64,000 nucleotides of DNA, from assembly GCA_029962745.1 (NCBI GenBank), contig JAPZVO010000024.1:62001-126000 (forward strand). The letters run 5' to 3'. Shown here in pieces: positions 48,055 through 61,027 of this stretch. The notes below the pieces were generated by a model. It had not been told where the DNA came from. It made no database searches and saw only the letters and a list, made by a program, of their open reading frames with translations. Numbering within the stretch: the first letter of the stretch is position 1; every line of letters begins with the position of its first letter. This stretch comes from Echinometra lucunter (taxonomy: Eukaryota > Echinodermata > Echinoidea > Camarodonta > Echinometridae). The translations under genes and the position numbers were made by a program.

Positions 48055-49824
48055 ACACCTTCTTGCAATAAGTCCTCCAATAAAGTAACGACAAAACAGG
48101 GATAATAAACATGATAAAATTGGAGCAGCACCGCACAAATAACATTCTGCAGGAATCGGCTATCATTTCACGTTTATAACGACCATTGTCACTAATACTG
48201 TTAAATGTATATCCATTTTCTTTACTAGCATTATCATCATCATTACGTCATTACTTCTTTCAGTATTATATTGATATTCTATATACGTTATCATGATTAT
48301 TATCATCAACACCATCATTATGTTTCGGTGTTGTCGTTGTCATCCTTGTCATCATGATCGCCATCGTAATTTTTATCGTAATCATGGCAATCATTGATTG
48401 AATACTGTATCATAGAGTAAACTGAATCCGACAATACTTTTTCATTGAATAGTTATTCTGACACGAATCGTTGGCTGTTCTATTGTAAAATTGTAATATC
48501 CTTCATAAGAATAGAAACGTCGCACTTTTCCTTTTATCAAAGTCAAGAAAAAGCTGTGGTGGTTATAGGTGGAATGCCATATAACTAGTGAATATACTGG
48601 GGTGACCGGAAAAACAGCGACGCTTTTCATAAAGCTAATTAAGGATGAAGGTACATGCATTTGAATGTCCGCAAGGGCATCTGCCGCTTTTACGGACCAA
48701 ATGGAATCCAAGGATTATTAGGTACAGCGTCCGAAAATATGATTTTGTTTTAATGGACAATCCTCCGCTAATGTAAGGTTTTTTTTTTTTTTTTTTAAGT
48801 ATTACCAAAAACAGAATGAATGCTGGTGAAATTACGGAAGGTAAAAAGGCTTTGCAGATAGGTAATTATTATCATTTTACTTTCCCATTTATATTGTTCA
48901 AGTACGAATGAAATTTAACAAACTGATAATATTCCTGGATATAGCTTGTATAAGCCCTTGTTATCAGGTTCCGGAACATTTTTAAAGGAAAGTCATAATG
49001 ACTCTACATAATGTGACTGCTCTGTTGTGGCTCAGGTGGTCATACACACAATTTGCATGGGTGGATTTGTTTTCTGGAAGATAAAATTGGCAAGCCATAG
49101 CACGCGAACGTTCGATGTATATATTTAACATGTTAAAGCATCACGTCAATAAAGCAAATTAATCAACAGAGGACAGCCAAAATGAATCATTATAATGTGT
49201 ATCACTATTTCATTCATAACGTTTTGTTTTGAAATTTTCTGACTTGAATGATCTTTTTTCAAAACCTTCATCGTCATGAGCGTGTGGTGACGAAAAAAGA
49301 AAAAAGGTAAAACAAAAGAAAAAATGAGAAAGGAAAAAAAGAAAGGGAAAGGGGATTTTTTTTTTTAAACTGTGCCACCCATCATCCGCCCATTACCCCT
49401 TGACCTTGTTGATTTTCAGTGTAAGAACATGCCCCCCCCCCCCCCTCAATGATGCCTGTTCCTAACCCTATATTGGCTGGACTCATACTACACCTCTTGC
49501 GTGATGATTGAAAGATTTCTTCCCCATTTTTGGTTGTATGGGTGCATACCCCCCCCCCCAACAAAAAATAAATAAATAAATAAATAAAAATAGTCAGACC
49601 AGATTACCGGATCACACCGGCACACGGGGCACTTGCACTATTTCTAGTCAAAATGACAAGAATTCTAGCCCATTTAACATAGAGCCAACACAATTTTAGT
49701 CAAAACTAACATAACTCTAGTGAACATGACTAGGATTCTGGTCATTTAACTAAAAATAGTGTAAGTGCCCGTGTGATCCGGTAATCTAGTCAAATCTGAC
49801 TAGAGTGTTTTCTCGAGTGTGCTT
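48055..49824. repeat. nested direct repeat D1 in copy III
   Basis: Equivalent to 21276-23033 and 28786-30587. Positions 48280-48606 are identical over 327 bases to 50042-50368 in D2 of the same copy. Its palindromic element is at 49592-49803. Confidence 0.85.
49592..49803. mobile_element. palindromic element (copy III, D1)
   Basis: Near-identical to 30355-30566. GTCAGACCAGATTACCGGAT and ATCCGGTAATCTAGTC mark the inverted arms. Confidence 0.75.
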
Positions 49825-51486
49825 TCCATCTTGCAATAAGTCCTCCAATAAAGTAAAGACAAATCACCGATGATAAAACTGGAGCAGCACCGCACAAATG
49901 ACATTCTGCTGGAATCGGCTATCATTTCACGTATATATCATCTATTGTCACTAATATTGTTAAATGTATATCAATTTTCATTACTACAAGCATTATCATC
50001 ATCACTTCGTCCTTACTTCTTTCAGTATTATAATTATTTTTTATATACGTTATCATGATTATTATCATCAACACCATCATTATGTTTCGGTGTTGTCGTT
50101 GTCATCCTTGTCATCATGATCGCCATCGTAATTTTTATCGTAATCATGGCAATCATTGATTGAATACTGTATCATAGAGTAAACTGAATCCGACAATACT
50201 TTTTCATTGAATAGTTATTCTGACACGAATCGTTGGCTGTTCTATTGTAAAATTGTAATATCCTTCATAAGAATAGAAACGTCGCACTTTTCCTTTTATC
50301 AAAGTCAAGAAAAAGCTGTGGTGGTTATAGGTGGAATGCCATATAACTAGTGAATATACTGGGGTGACGGGAGAAAAGTGGCGATTTTCGTAAAGCTAAT
50401 TAAGGATGAAAGTACATGCATTTGAATGTCCGCAAGGGCACCTGCCTCTTTTACAGACCTAATGGAATCCAAGAATTATTGAAGGTACATCGTCGGAAAA
50501 TATGATTTTTTTAAATGGACAATCCTTCACTAATCTAAGCAGATTTTTATATTTGGAACTATTATCAAAAACTGAATGAATGCCGGTGTAATTAGGGAAG
50601 GTAAGAATGTTTTGCAAACTGATAATATTCCTTGATATAGCTTGTTTTAGCCCTTGTTATCAGGTTCCGGAGCATTTTTAAAGGAAGGTCATTATGACAC
50701 TACATAATATGGTTGTTCTGTTCTGGTTCAGCTGGTCCTACCCATAATTTGCTGGGTGGATTTGTTTTCAGGAAGATAAATTGGCAACAGATAGCACGCG
50801 AACGTTTGATGTATATTGAACATGTCTTAAGCATCATGTCAAGAAAGCAAATTAATCAACAGAGGAGAGCCAAAATGAATCATTATATGTGTATCACTAT
50901 TTCATTCATAACGTTTTGTTTTTAAATTTTCTGACTTGAATGATCTTTTTTTCATGAGCGTGTGGTGACGAAGAAAGAAAATGGTAAAACAAAAGAAAAA
51001 GAGAAAGGAGGAAAAGAAAGGGAAAGTGGAAAAATTTTACAAAAACCGTGCCACCCGTCATCCGCCCATTACCCCTTGGCTTTGTTGATTTTCAGTGTAA
51101 GAGCATGCCCCCTCCCCCCCCCCCTCCCTCAATGATGTCTGTTCCCTAACCCTATATTGGCTGGACTCATACTACACCTCTTGCGTGATGATTGAAAAAA
51201 AATTTCCCCATTTTTTGGTGGTATGGGTGCATACCCCCCCCCCAAAAAAAAAAAAAAAAAAAAAAAAAATAGTCAGACTAGATTACCGGATCACACGTGC
51301 AAATGGGGCGCTTGCACTATTTCTAGTCAATTTAACATTGAGCGAACACGATTTTAGTCAAAACTAACATAAATCTTGTGAACATGACTAGGATTCTGGT
51401 CATTTAACTAGAAATAGTGTAAGTGCCCGTGTGATCCGGTAATCTGGTCAAATCTGACTAGATCGTTTTCTCGAGTGTGCTTTCCT
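49825..51486. repeat. nested direct repeat D2 in copy III
   Basis: Equivalent to 23034-24700 and 30588-32253 outside the converted tract 50042-50368. Its palindromic element is at 51271-51461. Confidence 0.85.
51271..51461. mobile_element. palindromic element (copy III, D2)
   Basis: Same ends as 32040-32230. It again follows a C-run and about 26 A. Confidence 0.7.
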
Positions 51487-53194
51487 GTTTCAGGTTTTTT
51501 ATAGTTTCTTTAGACAATTCCAATCACTTTAAATGCTCATGAATACTTTATATACCTGAGTCTCGTGGATTTAAAAAAAATCTGGTGTTTTTTAGATCAT
51601 TGGGCGTTACATTTCTGCGTCTTATAACACACAGATAAATGATCACACAAAATGCACCTTTGCTAAAGGCGTTTTTTAAGCGGTTAATCGCTGCATTCAC
51701 AAGAGAATAACATGAACAGCACACGTTTAAACTTAAACTTAATGAAATAATGTTTTTTTTTAAATAAACCTCAAGTTTGATTCAGTAGAAATGGAATACC
51801 ACAATTGTAATTGCAACAGCAGAGTATGCAAAGGTCACTCCGAGGAACTCGTTACATTATACCTTCATAAATTCAATTTCGTTGAAACATTAACCTATTT
51901 GTATAATGGTTGTATTCATTGCAAAGGAAAGCATGATGTGAACATGCATTCTTTTTAAAACCTTTTTTCCATCAGTTCACTATGTAATATCATATGTAGT
52001 GATTATTTCCACGTTTCGCACCGACATTCATATACTTTGAAATTCATGCATCTCTGATCATGCTAGGTTTAGGTATGAAATCCATTCATATTATCGCATT
52101 TTGAAAGGCATGAAAGAGCTGATGAATACTGATGGAAGGTTTTGCCTAATTAGCTAATTTCTTGACAGGTTGCCTGTTACGACTAATGATAATTGCAGAT
52201 TCTGTTGTTGCCCTCCATTGGCATTTGTTTGGCATTTCTTTGTCCCTTGCGTGTCATTTTTTATTCAATATCCGTAGTTTTAGCCTTTTCTAATGAGGTC
52301 ACATTGCTTATTATCGGCATCAGCGAGGTCGACTCTTCTCATGAAAATGGCAGGTTGCACCCCTATCAGAAAATGACACACGTGGCATTCAGACATGCTC
52401 ATTTGTTTAGCCCAAGATATTATGCTTCCGCAAGAACAAATAAAAGCTTTGAATGCGCACTGGCATGAACACATCGACTATTCAATCCTCTCTTCCTGGA
52501 CTGCGATGGCAATACTTGATTGAAATTTTCCAGAATTGCGTTCCTACATGACTTAATTGAAATGCAATAACTAAGCCGGATGGTATGGAAATATTTACAT
52601 TGTGATACATTCAAAGATGGATGAGAGTTGGTTGGTAAGTAATATATATGAGCTTTCCTTCTTCTTTATTTCTTTCTCCCTCTCTCTCTCTCTCCCTCTC
52701 TTGCTTCCTTTTATGCCTTTTTTGAGGGGGTCATCCATGAATGTCCTTTCATGAATCGCTTTTCGGTATTATCAGATATTCCCAAATGACTTTATTTTAT
52801 TAGCTTAATTCTGACTGGAATTACTTTCAAAGGTTTAAAAATACATTCGAGAAGGAAAAATATTGATTTCTAGCCATTGATGATCCAGGACAATTGAATA
52901 TCTTCCTTTAACATGTTTAATACTCGCGATTAAACTTGAATCCCTTAGAACACTTGATTTTTAATACTTTGGGGCAGGTTGGGGTAGACATTTGGTTTAA
53001 TTTTGTTGACGTTTTATTTTTATTTGATGTTTGTGTCTATTTAATCATTGTAACAATTGCTTGTAAATTTGTGATTTTGATGATCCAATAAAACACATAA
53101 ATATTTTTTTTCAAATGTTTGGGGAGACATGTACATGTACATTAGAGCATTTCTTCCCTCTTTCTTTTCCTTGCTCCCCAACCACTTCCCTTTG

Positions 53195-53232
<38 letters not shown>

Positions 53233-54320
53233 CTCCTCTCTTCTTTCTTTTTTATCACTCTCATATTTTTCTTCCCTCTCTCTATCTTTTCCGTCTATAG
53301 CTATATTCCTTGCTTCTTTCCTTCTCCTCTGTTACTTTTCTTCATGTCCCTCACTTTATTGCTTTAGGATGATTTATTTCATCCTCGCTCCATGTCTCCA
53401 TGATTTATTGATTATCTTGCAACAAAAAAGCACCATTAACTTTTGGCTTGTACTTTTCAAAAAAATCTCCAGATTTGGATCATTTTCAATTTAAAAGCGA
53501 CGATGAAGTGTTCTTATCAAAATTCATGGTAACCTTTTTATCTCATCACGTCTCCATTGCTGTGTGACTTATATATGAGAGAACAAAGGGAAAGAACAAA
53601 TGTCCTTCTAGCGATGGAGAAAGAATACTAAACATCGCTTTTATTGTCCTAGAAAACAATGTTTGTGGCTTTGTGACCTCACTTCATATAGCTTTTTCAT
53701 GAATTAGTAAAGCTTTATTGTCCCCTGTATTAGCCTAGATATAAACATGCATTGATTCATATCATACTGAGCCTGCTTAGTAAAGTAAAAATTAAAACTT
53801 GATAAATATACGCACGACTGACCTAATTTCTATATACAAGCGATGATCCAGGGAGAGAAATTGTCGGACAGTCCGGAAGCTCAAAACTTCGCCAGTTTGG
53901 CTAAGCCTTTTATCTTTTTTTTTTTTTTTCATTTCCATCACTGTGGTGCTAAGTTGTCAGTAGCTTTGTATTTTTTATTTATTTATTTATTTTGCTTTGT
54001 TTCTATCTAATTGGGTTCTTTTTCTTTCGTTTTGTCTTCTTTTCTTGTTTTCTGTTATATCAAAGATTGAGAGTAACTCTATCAGCATGTGACGCACGTC
54101 GAATAATATTGCTTCACGGTTGACTAGTAATATCTAGTGACTCGACAAAGATTGCATTTCCACTCCCCTATGTTTAGAGAGTGATTAGCCGACGCAGTGG
54201 TCTATCAAGTACGCTACTTCCATTCGTCAAGCCATGCCATTCTCTATCACCCTAGAGCTCCGTGATCTCCTTCCACCTTCAATGTTTCTTGGACTCCAAG
54301 TGAACATTTTCATACTGCAC

Positions 54321-54751
54321 CTGGGCAGTTCCAGCGTTACGAACATTACATTTCGGATGATTTTTGCAACTTCAAAAGTCGTGAAGATAAAACACTTTAT
54401 TATGAGGAGCTAATAAGATGTAATCATGCAAAAAAAAAATCCTTTATCATTAGCAATGAAAGTTTCAGTCCATTTCAACACATTCTATGGTAGTTACAGC
54501 ATGCTATGTTTTCGTTACGGACATTACATTTGTTGGACAAGAAATGTAATGTCCGTAACGAAACATAATATGCCATAACTACCACATGCTGTATTGAAAT
54601 GGACTGAAACTTTCACTATTTATAATCAAGGGTGTTTTGTGCATAACTCTATCATATGAGTTCCAAATAAAATAGTGGTTTTATCTTAATGACCTTTTGA
54701 AGTTGCAAGAGTGTTATGTCCTTAACATGCTTAACGCATAGAACTGCCCAC
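54321..54751. repeat. long foldback (about 210-bp inverted arms)
   Basis: The left arm (54321-54531) and right arm (54542-54751) share GGGCAGTTC, GCAACTTCAAAAG, AAGATAAAAC and GAAAGTTTCAGTCCATTTCA. They share a highly matched core around CGTTACGGACATTACATTT, with a loop of about ten bases. Copy II has only the left arm (about 36640-36872). A transcript through it would form a long hairpin. Confidence 0.8.
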
Positions 54752-54813
54752 CTAGCTCCTATCTCAACCACTTTTTAAAGACAATTGACTGGAACATCTT
54801 CAGGACTGTTGTG

Positions 54814-54946
54814 CTGGGCCCCCTTTCATAAAACTTGTTAACTTTTACAAGCTACTGAAATTCCTGCATCTGATTGGCTGAGAGAGAATTTGCCATAGAA
54901 ATGTTGCAGTTGTTATTGATAACAAGTTTTATGAAACTGGGCCCAG
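54814..54946. mobile_element. 133-bp MITE, CTGGGCCC...TTTCATAAAACTTG ends
   Basis: CTGGGCCC at the left and GGGCCCAG at the right are each followed inward by TTTCATAAAACTTGTTA. It contains GATTGGCTGAGAGA, as in very abundant dispersed repeats of marine deuterostomes. It is absent from copy II. Confidence 0.8.
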
Positions 54947-55308
54947 TAGCTCTATATGCGCTCACCTTTGCACCATCTAGCTCTAGAACTTAAAAAAAAA
55001 TCTGCTGCTTTCATGATTCTGTGAGTGCCTCCCTTTTATGATGTAAAGTCGCAGTAAAAATCAGTGTAAATAATTGCTTTGACGATAACAAATACGGGCA
55101 GGCTAACAAAGCTATTACGCATCAATATGTGAGGATGTGGATGATTGTCCTTCAGTTCTTTGATGATTGTGAATGTTGATCACTACGGGCAAATATATGT
55201 CGTCTAAAGTACCCCGGGACATTAACGTGGTATTCATGAGAAAATATTGTTACCCATTGTTGTAGCTCAGTTAATGAGTCTAAGTCATCTCACGTGACCC
55301 TCATTATA

Positions 55309-56768
55309 CAGTGCGTCTCAGAAAAAAAGGAAACCGGGATGTTCAGCTATTTTTCAGATCGAATGGAATAATTAATGGAATATCATATGCATCTTTTAGA
55401 AGTTTAGTTCTTCCTCTTTTTGCTGATACCAGGTACAAAACAAAAGGTTCATGCATTGACGAGCAAGAAGAGTTTAAAATTTGAATGTTGCGCAGAATAA
55501 GTGTTCATAGGATACACCAACCTTGCCTAAGATCGGCATGATATATTATCATTTCGTTTATGTTCTTTGTTATGATTCTTTCATAAAATCTCTCAGTTAG
55601 AGAGGATGCAGATTTAAACATGTGTTTTTCACTTGCGTTCCTGAACCAAGCAAAGAGGATTTCTGATCTTTTCACGGAATGGAACCGCATTGGAAGCTTG
55701 CATGCAGCAATTTGCCCAAACTTGCCAGCGTCAGTTTCCTCATCGAAATGTTTCGTCAAGTCCAACAATCTGGAGCCGTAGCAAGCTTTCTTTTTTTCGT
55801 GGGAGAGGCACAAGAATATGTAAATTGTTCAAAGAAACGTGCAGGCAAAGAGACAAAAGTAGATTGTGCTTTTAGCGTTTTTTAAATTAAAATTAAAGGT
55901 TATGGCTCCGGCTCTTAGTTGAATTTGGAAAATTATCAGTCAAAAATGCAGTCTTGAAAATTTCTGGGGTGGGAGGCGCGGCTGCTAACCCCCCCCCCCC
56001 CCCTGCATTCGGTTACGCGTCAATCCGCTACTTGTTTCTGTTTCACTATGATGAGAACAACATCAAAATTCTGGAGAAGGTTTCTGCCTGGGAAGGGACT
56101 CTGGTAACAGAGTGTTGGATGGACCCTTCTTGGTGGATAGAAATCTCAGTCGAGAACGACTCATCAAAGAAGAGATCGCTCCAGACACTGCCAGAGCTTG
56201 ATCAACACTTCGTTTAACAATTAACCGAATGGGAGATTCGAAAGAATCTGGTGATCATAAGATGGACTGATGAAGCACCGCCTCATTGAAAAAATGATCA
56301 TCAGGGAGAGACTGTGAAAACTCTTCGACAAAAGTCATGAAGATCAAAAAATAAACAGCGATGAAAGAACATGAATTAAGATAGCTAGAAATTAATCAGA
56401 AAAAACGAACATGCGAAATCAAAGTGGAAATGAAATAAACCAAAATGAACAAATTTAAAAGACCGAAACAGAGCATACACAAAAGAGAGAACAAAACATG
56501 AATGAAAGCACGAGAGGAATAAAAATGAACTCGTCGCATGATGTGCTTGAAAACGTTCTTCATTATTCTGCGCAATTCGTTTCTGACATGCAGCAGTTGT
56601 GATTGTTCGCAATCCGTCTTGCGTGAACGATTCATGATATCAAATAATACCAAATAAAAGAAGATACTCTACTCCTACTACTAGTGTCAATGTATCAAAA
56701 ATATCATATCTCATTATTATAATATCTATCTCCAAAAACGGGTTTCCTTTTTTTTCTGGGACGCACTG
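55309..56768. mobile_element. 1.46-kb Tc1/mariner-like element
   Basis: CAGTGCGTC(T/C)CAG followed by an A run and GGAAACC forms both inverted ends. TA flanks both sides (55307-55308, 56769-56770), the duplication typical of Tc1/mariner. The interior has a 102-codon minus-strand frame (55505-55813) and a plus-strand frame at 55954-56217. I recognise neither as a transposase, so it is probably non-autonomous. Copy II retains only the right end (37189-37234). Confidence 0.8.
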
Positions 56769-59700
56769 TATATTCCAAGAGGACTTTAGTAGCCTTTCAT
56801 TCAAATACTGTTTTATTCAAAACAATATGTAATTCAAAGGGAAATGAAATGTATTTAATTATTGAAATGTCGATACCACTTCTAGCATTATGTCGTTATA
56901 CTAGAATTATCAATGCAAATAATATTTTTACATATAGATTGCTTTTGCAATGAGAACATACATATATTTCATATTGGAAGTAGGTTTATGATTTGTTTGT
57001 ATGTTGTTATTTTTGTCGTGTCGTCGCCGTTGTGTATGTTTCTTTTATTTTATTTCCTCTACTTGATAAATTCTATGAAGCTTCCCTCTTTCTGCTTAAG
57101 ATTTTGCCTTTTTCGTGAGGGTTTATGCATCCCTTTTTTATACATTTCTGATAGATCAAAAAGAATTATATTTCAGTGGTTTTTGATATACGATTATTAT
57201 TTCTCATTACCATAAAATGAAGGAGTGTTTCCACATGTCACAAATGAAATGAAATATTACGATTTACACTCAAGAACTGTGAAGAATACTCTAGTCCATC
57301 GTCATTACACAGAATGATTGTACGTGAAAGCCTGAGATAGAGAGAGACAGTAAGAATGAGAGGGAGGAAATGGAAGAGAGAGAGAGAGAAGAAAAAAAAG
57401 TTTGCCTAGTTATGAGTTTATCATTTATCCCTATATGAACTTTGATGACGAATAATCCCCTCCAGAAATGGAACAGAGCAATGCTCATTCTTTATATAGT
57501 ATGCGGTGGCCATGACCAATTTTATTTTCTTTTCATTTTGTTTCCAAGAAAGTAAGTCAAAGTAAGTCATCAATAACATGGATGATATCTAGTTCAGGAA
57601 ATGGATCCAAATAGGTTGAATATATGAACTAGATTTCCTTTCAGAATCTTTATTAATAACAATTTCTTACAAGGTATTTTTTTTTTTCATTTTTTTATTT
57701 TTAAGGTCATGGAGACTTATTGCGTTGATTTGAATGACCAGCAAAATTAAAGAGGATTGTGGAGAGATACAGTAGCATCAACTGTGCTACTTTACGGGCA
57801 TGGCCGTGCGCACATAAGGGGCAGGGGGCAATTCTCCCCACCCCCCTTAGAAATTTAAAAACAGCCCTTCTATATTTTGTTCAACTTTTTTTTTTTTTTT
57901 ATTTAACCAGATCGTTCAAGTTCAATTCTAAAAGTGCAAAAGCTCCAGGTCCAATGCTTCACTCCCCTGGGAAAAAATTCCTGCGTACGGCCATGTTTAT
58001 GGGCATTGCCATTTTGCCTGCTATATCGCTAAAAGGACTTAGTAGCCATGTTATCGTTGCATTACTTAAGACATTCCCCCCCCCCCCCCATAGCATAGTG
58101 GATGAAGCATAGAAGACTTAAGTTTCAAAAATGCCATTTCATGTCCTCCCGCTCTCAGCCCCGCCCCCACAGCGGGGACCTTGTAATAGTGCAATTCGCA
58201 GGTTCCATACCAGACAGATCGGTGTGCCCCCTTACAGACACATACACAGTGTTAGCAATGTCCGTTGATTATGCCCACGCACGACCTGTCGTAAAATGTA
58301 ATCTTTTCATTTGGAAAATTATTAAGAAATTGTAATTCATAACTTTCTATGTTTTTTTTTTATTATTCAATGTTTTTACTTCTAAAGGTGACGGTTCGGT
58401 AGCTACAATTACGAAATTCAAGTACAGACTGCCTTGTTTACGCTACAGCACAAGGATGGATAACGCAGAAACAAAACCATTTTCATGTACTTAGGACATC
58501 CATCGCTTTATGCTGACCTTTTCAGAAGTCCACCATACCTTACAACATCATCTCTAGCTTAAAAGGAAGGAAGAATCGGGTAAGTATCGATTGCGTATGG
58601 CGACCATCGCGTAGGCAAATACAGCGAAAATAGATGCATTTTCTACAACGTAGATTCCATGGTATTGTCTCGAAAGAGATTTCCCGTCTTGTGTCAGTTA
58701 TGCGCAAAACACATGATTCATCGTTAATGACTCATCCATATTTTCTTTCTGATATCTTTTTTTTTAATGGAATAGTCAAGTTTGCCAAAAGGCCCTTGTG
58801 CATACAAATTATTTTCATCGGTTTACACCTGGAATGATATAATTTCCAACAAAAATTGTCACAGACTTTAGACTTTTACACATAATTATGCAGCTGTAAA
58901 CCGTTAAACAAAGACGCTGGTGTTGTTGTTGTTTGCTTTTTAAGTGCGGGTCATAATCTTCTGTCTCACAACACAGAGGAAATAGAGTACCTACAGTAAC
59001 CATGGTAACTGCATCTTTGCTGCGTCACTCATAACCAGTTTTCATTAATCACTTTGAAAAAAAAAACCGCCGCGTGTTTATTTCTTTCTTTTTTACACGG
59101 TTTATATACATATCTGAACAAGCCTTTATTAGCATGGTCTTGCATTGCTTACAAAATTATAAACTTTGTCAGTGTTCTTTGTAACGCATCTAAGCATCAC
59201 TGATCGTTTCAAGGAAAAGACAAAGTCTGGGCTTATAAAAAGAAATCATGTCGACTTCATAAAAAAACTAAACTCGATGATGGCAATATTCAAAAGATGT
59301 CTTTTCTGACTACATGGAGAGCAGATGTGTTGAAGTAATTCCATTCTATACCTGTGTAGACACCAACCATCATGACCATGCCAGCAACTAAATTTTGCTT
59401 CACATCAACTTTTGAGCGATTGGTCAACATGAGCTCTCAAAATTTAATCAAATACGCTCATTTCAAACATTACATGCTTTAATATCAAGAGAGGTACTGT
59501 GTGATTTTGCCATTGAAAGCTTTTAAATCTGTTGATATGCGTGACATTTCTCAACATCTGTGCTGCATATTACTGCGCCGTGTTAAATTCAACAGTTTGA
59601 ATTTCACTTAACAAACATTCTCTTTGTTTTACTTTCTTCCCCCATGTTGTATTTGCTCTCATATCTGTCAGCATGGAAAATGAGAGAGATTAGTCCTAAC

Positions 59701-60001
59701 CTTCTGTGGTGCCTCGATATCAAGCAGCAAATGATGATCAATAACACCTTCACGGAAGCCTACAGCAGCCTGAGCTCAACCTATCTCACTGGGAACATAT
59801 GCAAACTGAAAATTTCTTGGTAGAAGTGGTGGTAAATTAGATACCGTTTTGCAGTTTGGAGGGGTCTTTGCCCCTACGCCTAAGTGGGGTATCCATCCAT
59901 TAGAAAGAAGAGTAATTGTTCATCTAAATGTAAGGGTTCCTATATCCTACGTCACTCAGTGACATTCAAACTTTCTCGTTTGGGGGATACTGCAATCCTC
60001 C

Positions 60002-61027
60002 ATGGACACCATGGACTTTTCCTCTGTTGCATGTTTCCGATGCTCCGCTGTTGATGACACTACAGATGCGAATGAATTAACTGAGGGCACAGTGGACTCG
60101 TGCGCTCCGTCTGTTACTTTCATGGTTCTTTTTGTCCTTTGCGGAATGATAACCATTTTTTCCAACGTTGTCAATCTTCTAGCTCTTCATCACGCTCAGC
60201 AATGCTTCAACGACAATACACGGTTATGCTTTCAAGCGGTAGCGGTTGTAGACTTTTTCGTCGGCCTCTTCTGCTGTACCTTTCATTCTATCAGGTTCTC
60301 GGGGCTGTCTTTCTCGAAAACCAGAACATTCTCGATCATTGGCGTCGTTGGGTGTTCAACGCTTTTCAATCAGTCCATAATGATCCTTGCCTGCGTCAGC
60401 ATTGATCGGTATCTCGCTGTTACACGGCCATTACGTTATCACACTATTGTCACACGAAAACGCATGATGATATTGATTTTCTCGGGAATATTCATCGGCA
60501 CTTTGAACTCATCTGCAAGCCTTTTACACAAAATTATTGCTGGTAACAGTGATCTGAAATTTGCCTCTGTGGACATCGCGAATCATCCGATACTTGCTAT
60601 TTACTTCGCACTCATTCTTGTGTCAGCTGGCGTAACCACCTTCTGCAACGTTGTCCTTGTCATGCTGGCAAGGAAGCACCGTCGCCGTATAGCCGCGATG
60701 GCAAATAACGGCCAACGCGGTAAAGCAGCAGAACCTGAAGCGGTAAACCATCAGGGTCGCGGTAGCAAGGACCTGAGAACTATTTTCGCAGTCACGGGGG
60801 CGTTCTACATCACATGGGGGGCCCAGGTGGCCGTGAATTTCACAAGTGCTGCAACAGGGAAGGAGATACCTTGTATCGTTCGGAACGTCCTTTTAATCTT
60901 TGTCATTAGCAATAGTTTTTGGAATGCACTCATCTATCTTCTCATGAATTCTACTTTTCGTAGAACCGTCATTCGGATGTTCACCAGAGACGCCAATATT
61001 GCCAACATGGGGACATCTCTTACATAA
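60002..61027 (+). CDS. class A (rhodopsin-like) G-protein-coupled receptor, intronless, 341 aa
   Basis: A plasma-membrane receptor signalling through heterotrimeric G proteins; the ligand is unknown. Seven hydrophobic helices lie at about 38-62, 75-97, 109-133, 154-176, 196-222, 258-281 and 289-314, with a 37-residue N-terminus and a 27-residue tail. Family marks: N55 in SNVVN (TM1), D84 in AVVD (TM2), D135-R136-Y137 followed by LAVTRPLRYH, W272 (TM6) and N308..Y312 (TM7). Unusual: Ser111 where the TM3 disulfide Cys is expected, no Cys in the short second extracellular loop, and Ala at both the TM6 (274) and TM7 (309) prolines. LRYHTIVT after DRY and the missing disulfide recall melanocortin-type receptors, but this is only a hint. 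NFT at 279-281 could be glycosylated. The start is the first ATG in frame, shared with the pseudogene copy. No AATAAA is obvious downstream. Confidence 0.93.
   Translation: MDTMDFSSVACFRCSAVDDTTDANELTEGTVDSCAPSVTFMVLFVLCGMITIFSNVVNLLALHHAQQCFNDNTRLCFQAVAVVDFFVGLFCCTFHSIRFSGLSFSKTRTFSIIGVVGCSTLFNQSIMILACVSIDRYLAVTRPLRYHTIVTRKRMMILIFSGIFIGTLNSSASLLHKIIAGNSDLKFASVDIANHPILAIYFALILVSAGVTTFCNVVLVMLARKHRRRIAAMANNGQRGKAAEPEAVNHQGRGSKDLRTIFAVTGAFYITWGAQVAVNFTSAATGKEIPCIVRNVLLIFVISNSFWNALIYLLMNSTFRRTVIRMFTRDANIANMGTSLT

Noticed and set aside
55505..55813. 102-residue minus-strand frame as the transposase of the Tc1/mariner-like element
   Set aside because: No DDE/D catalytic pattern or helix-turn-helix is visible, so I could not support that function.
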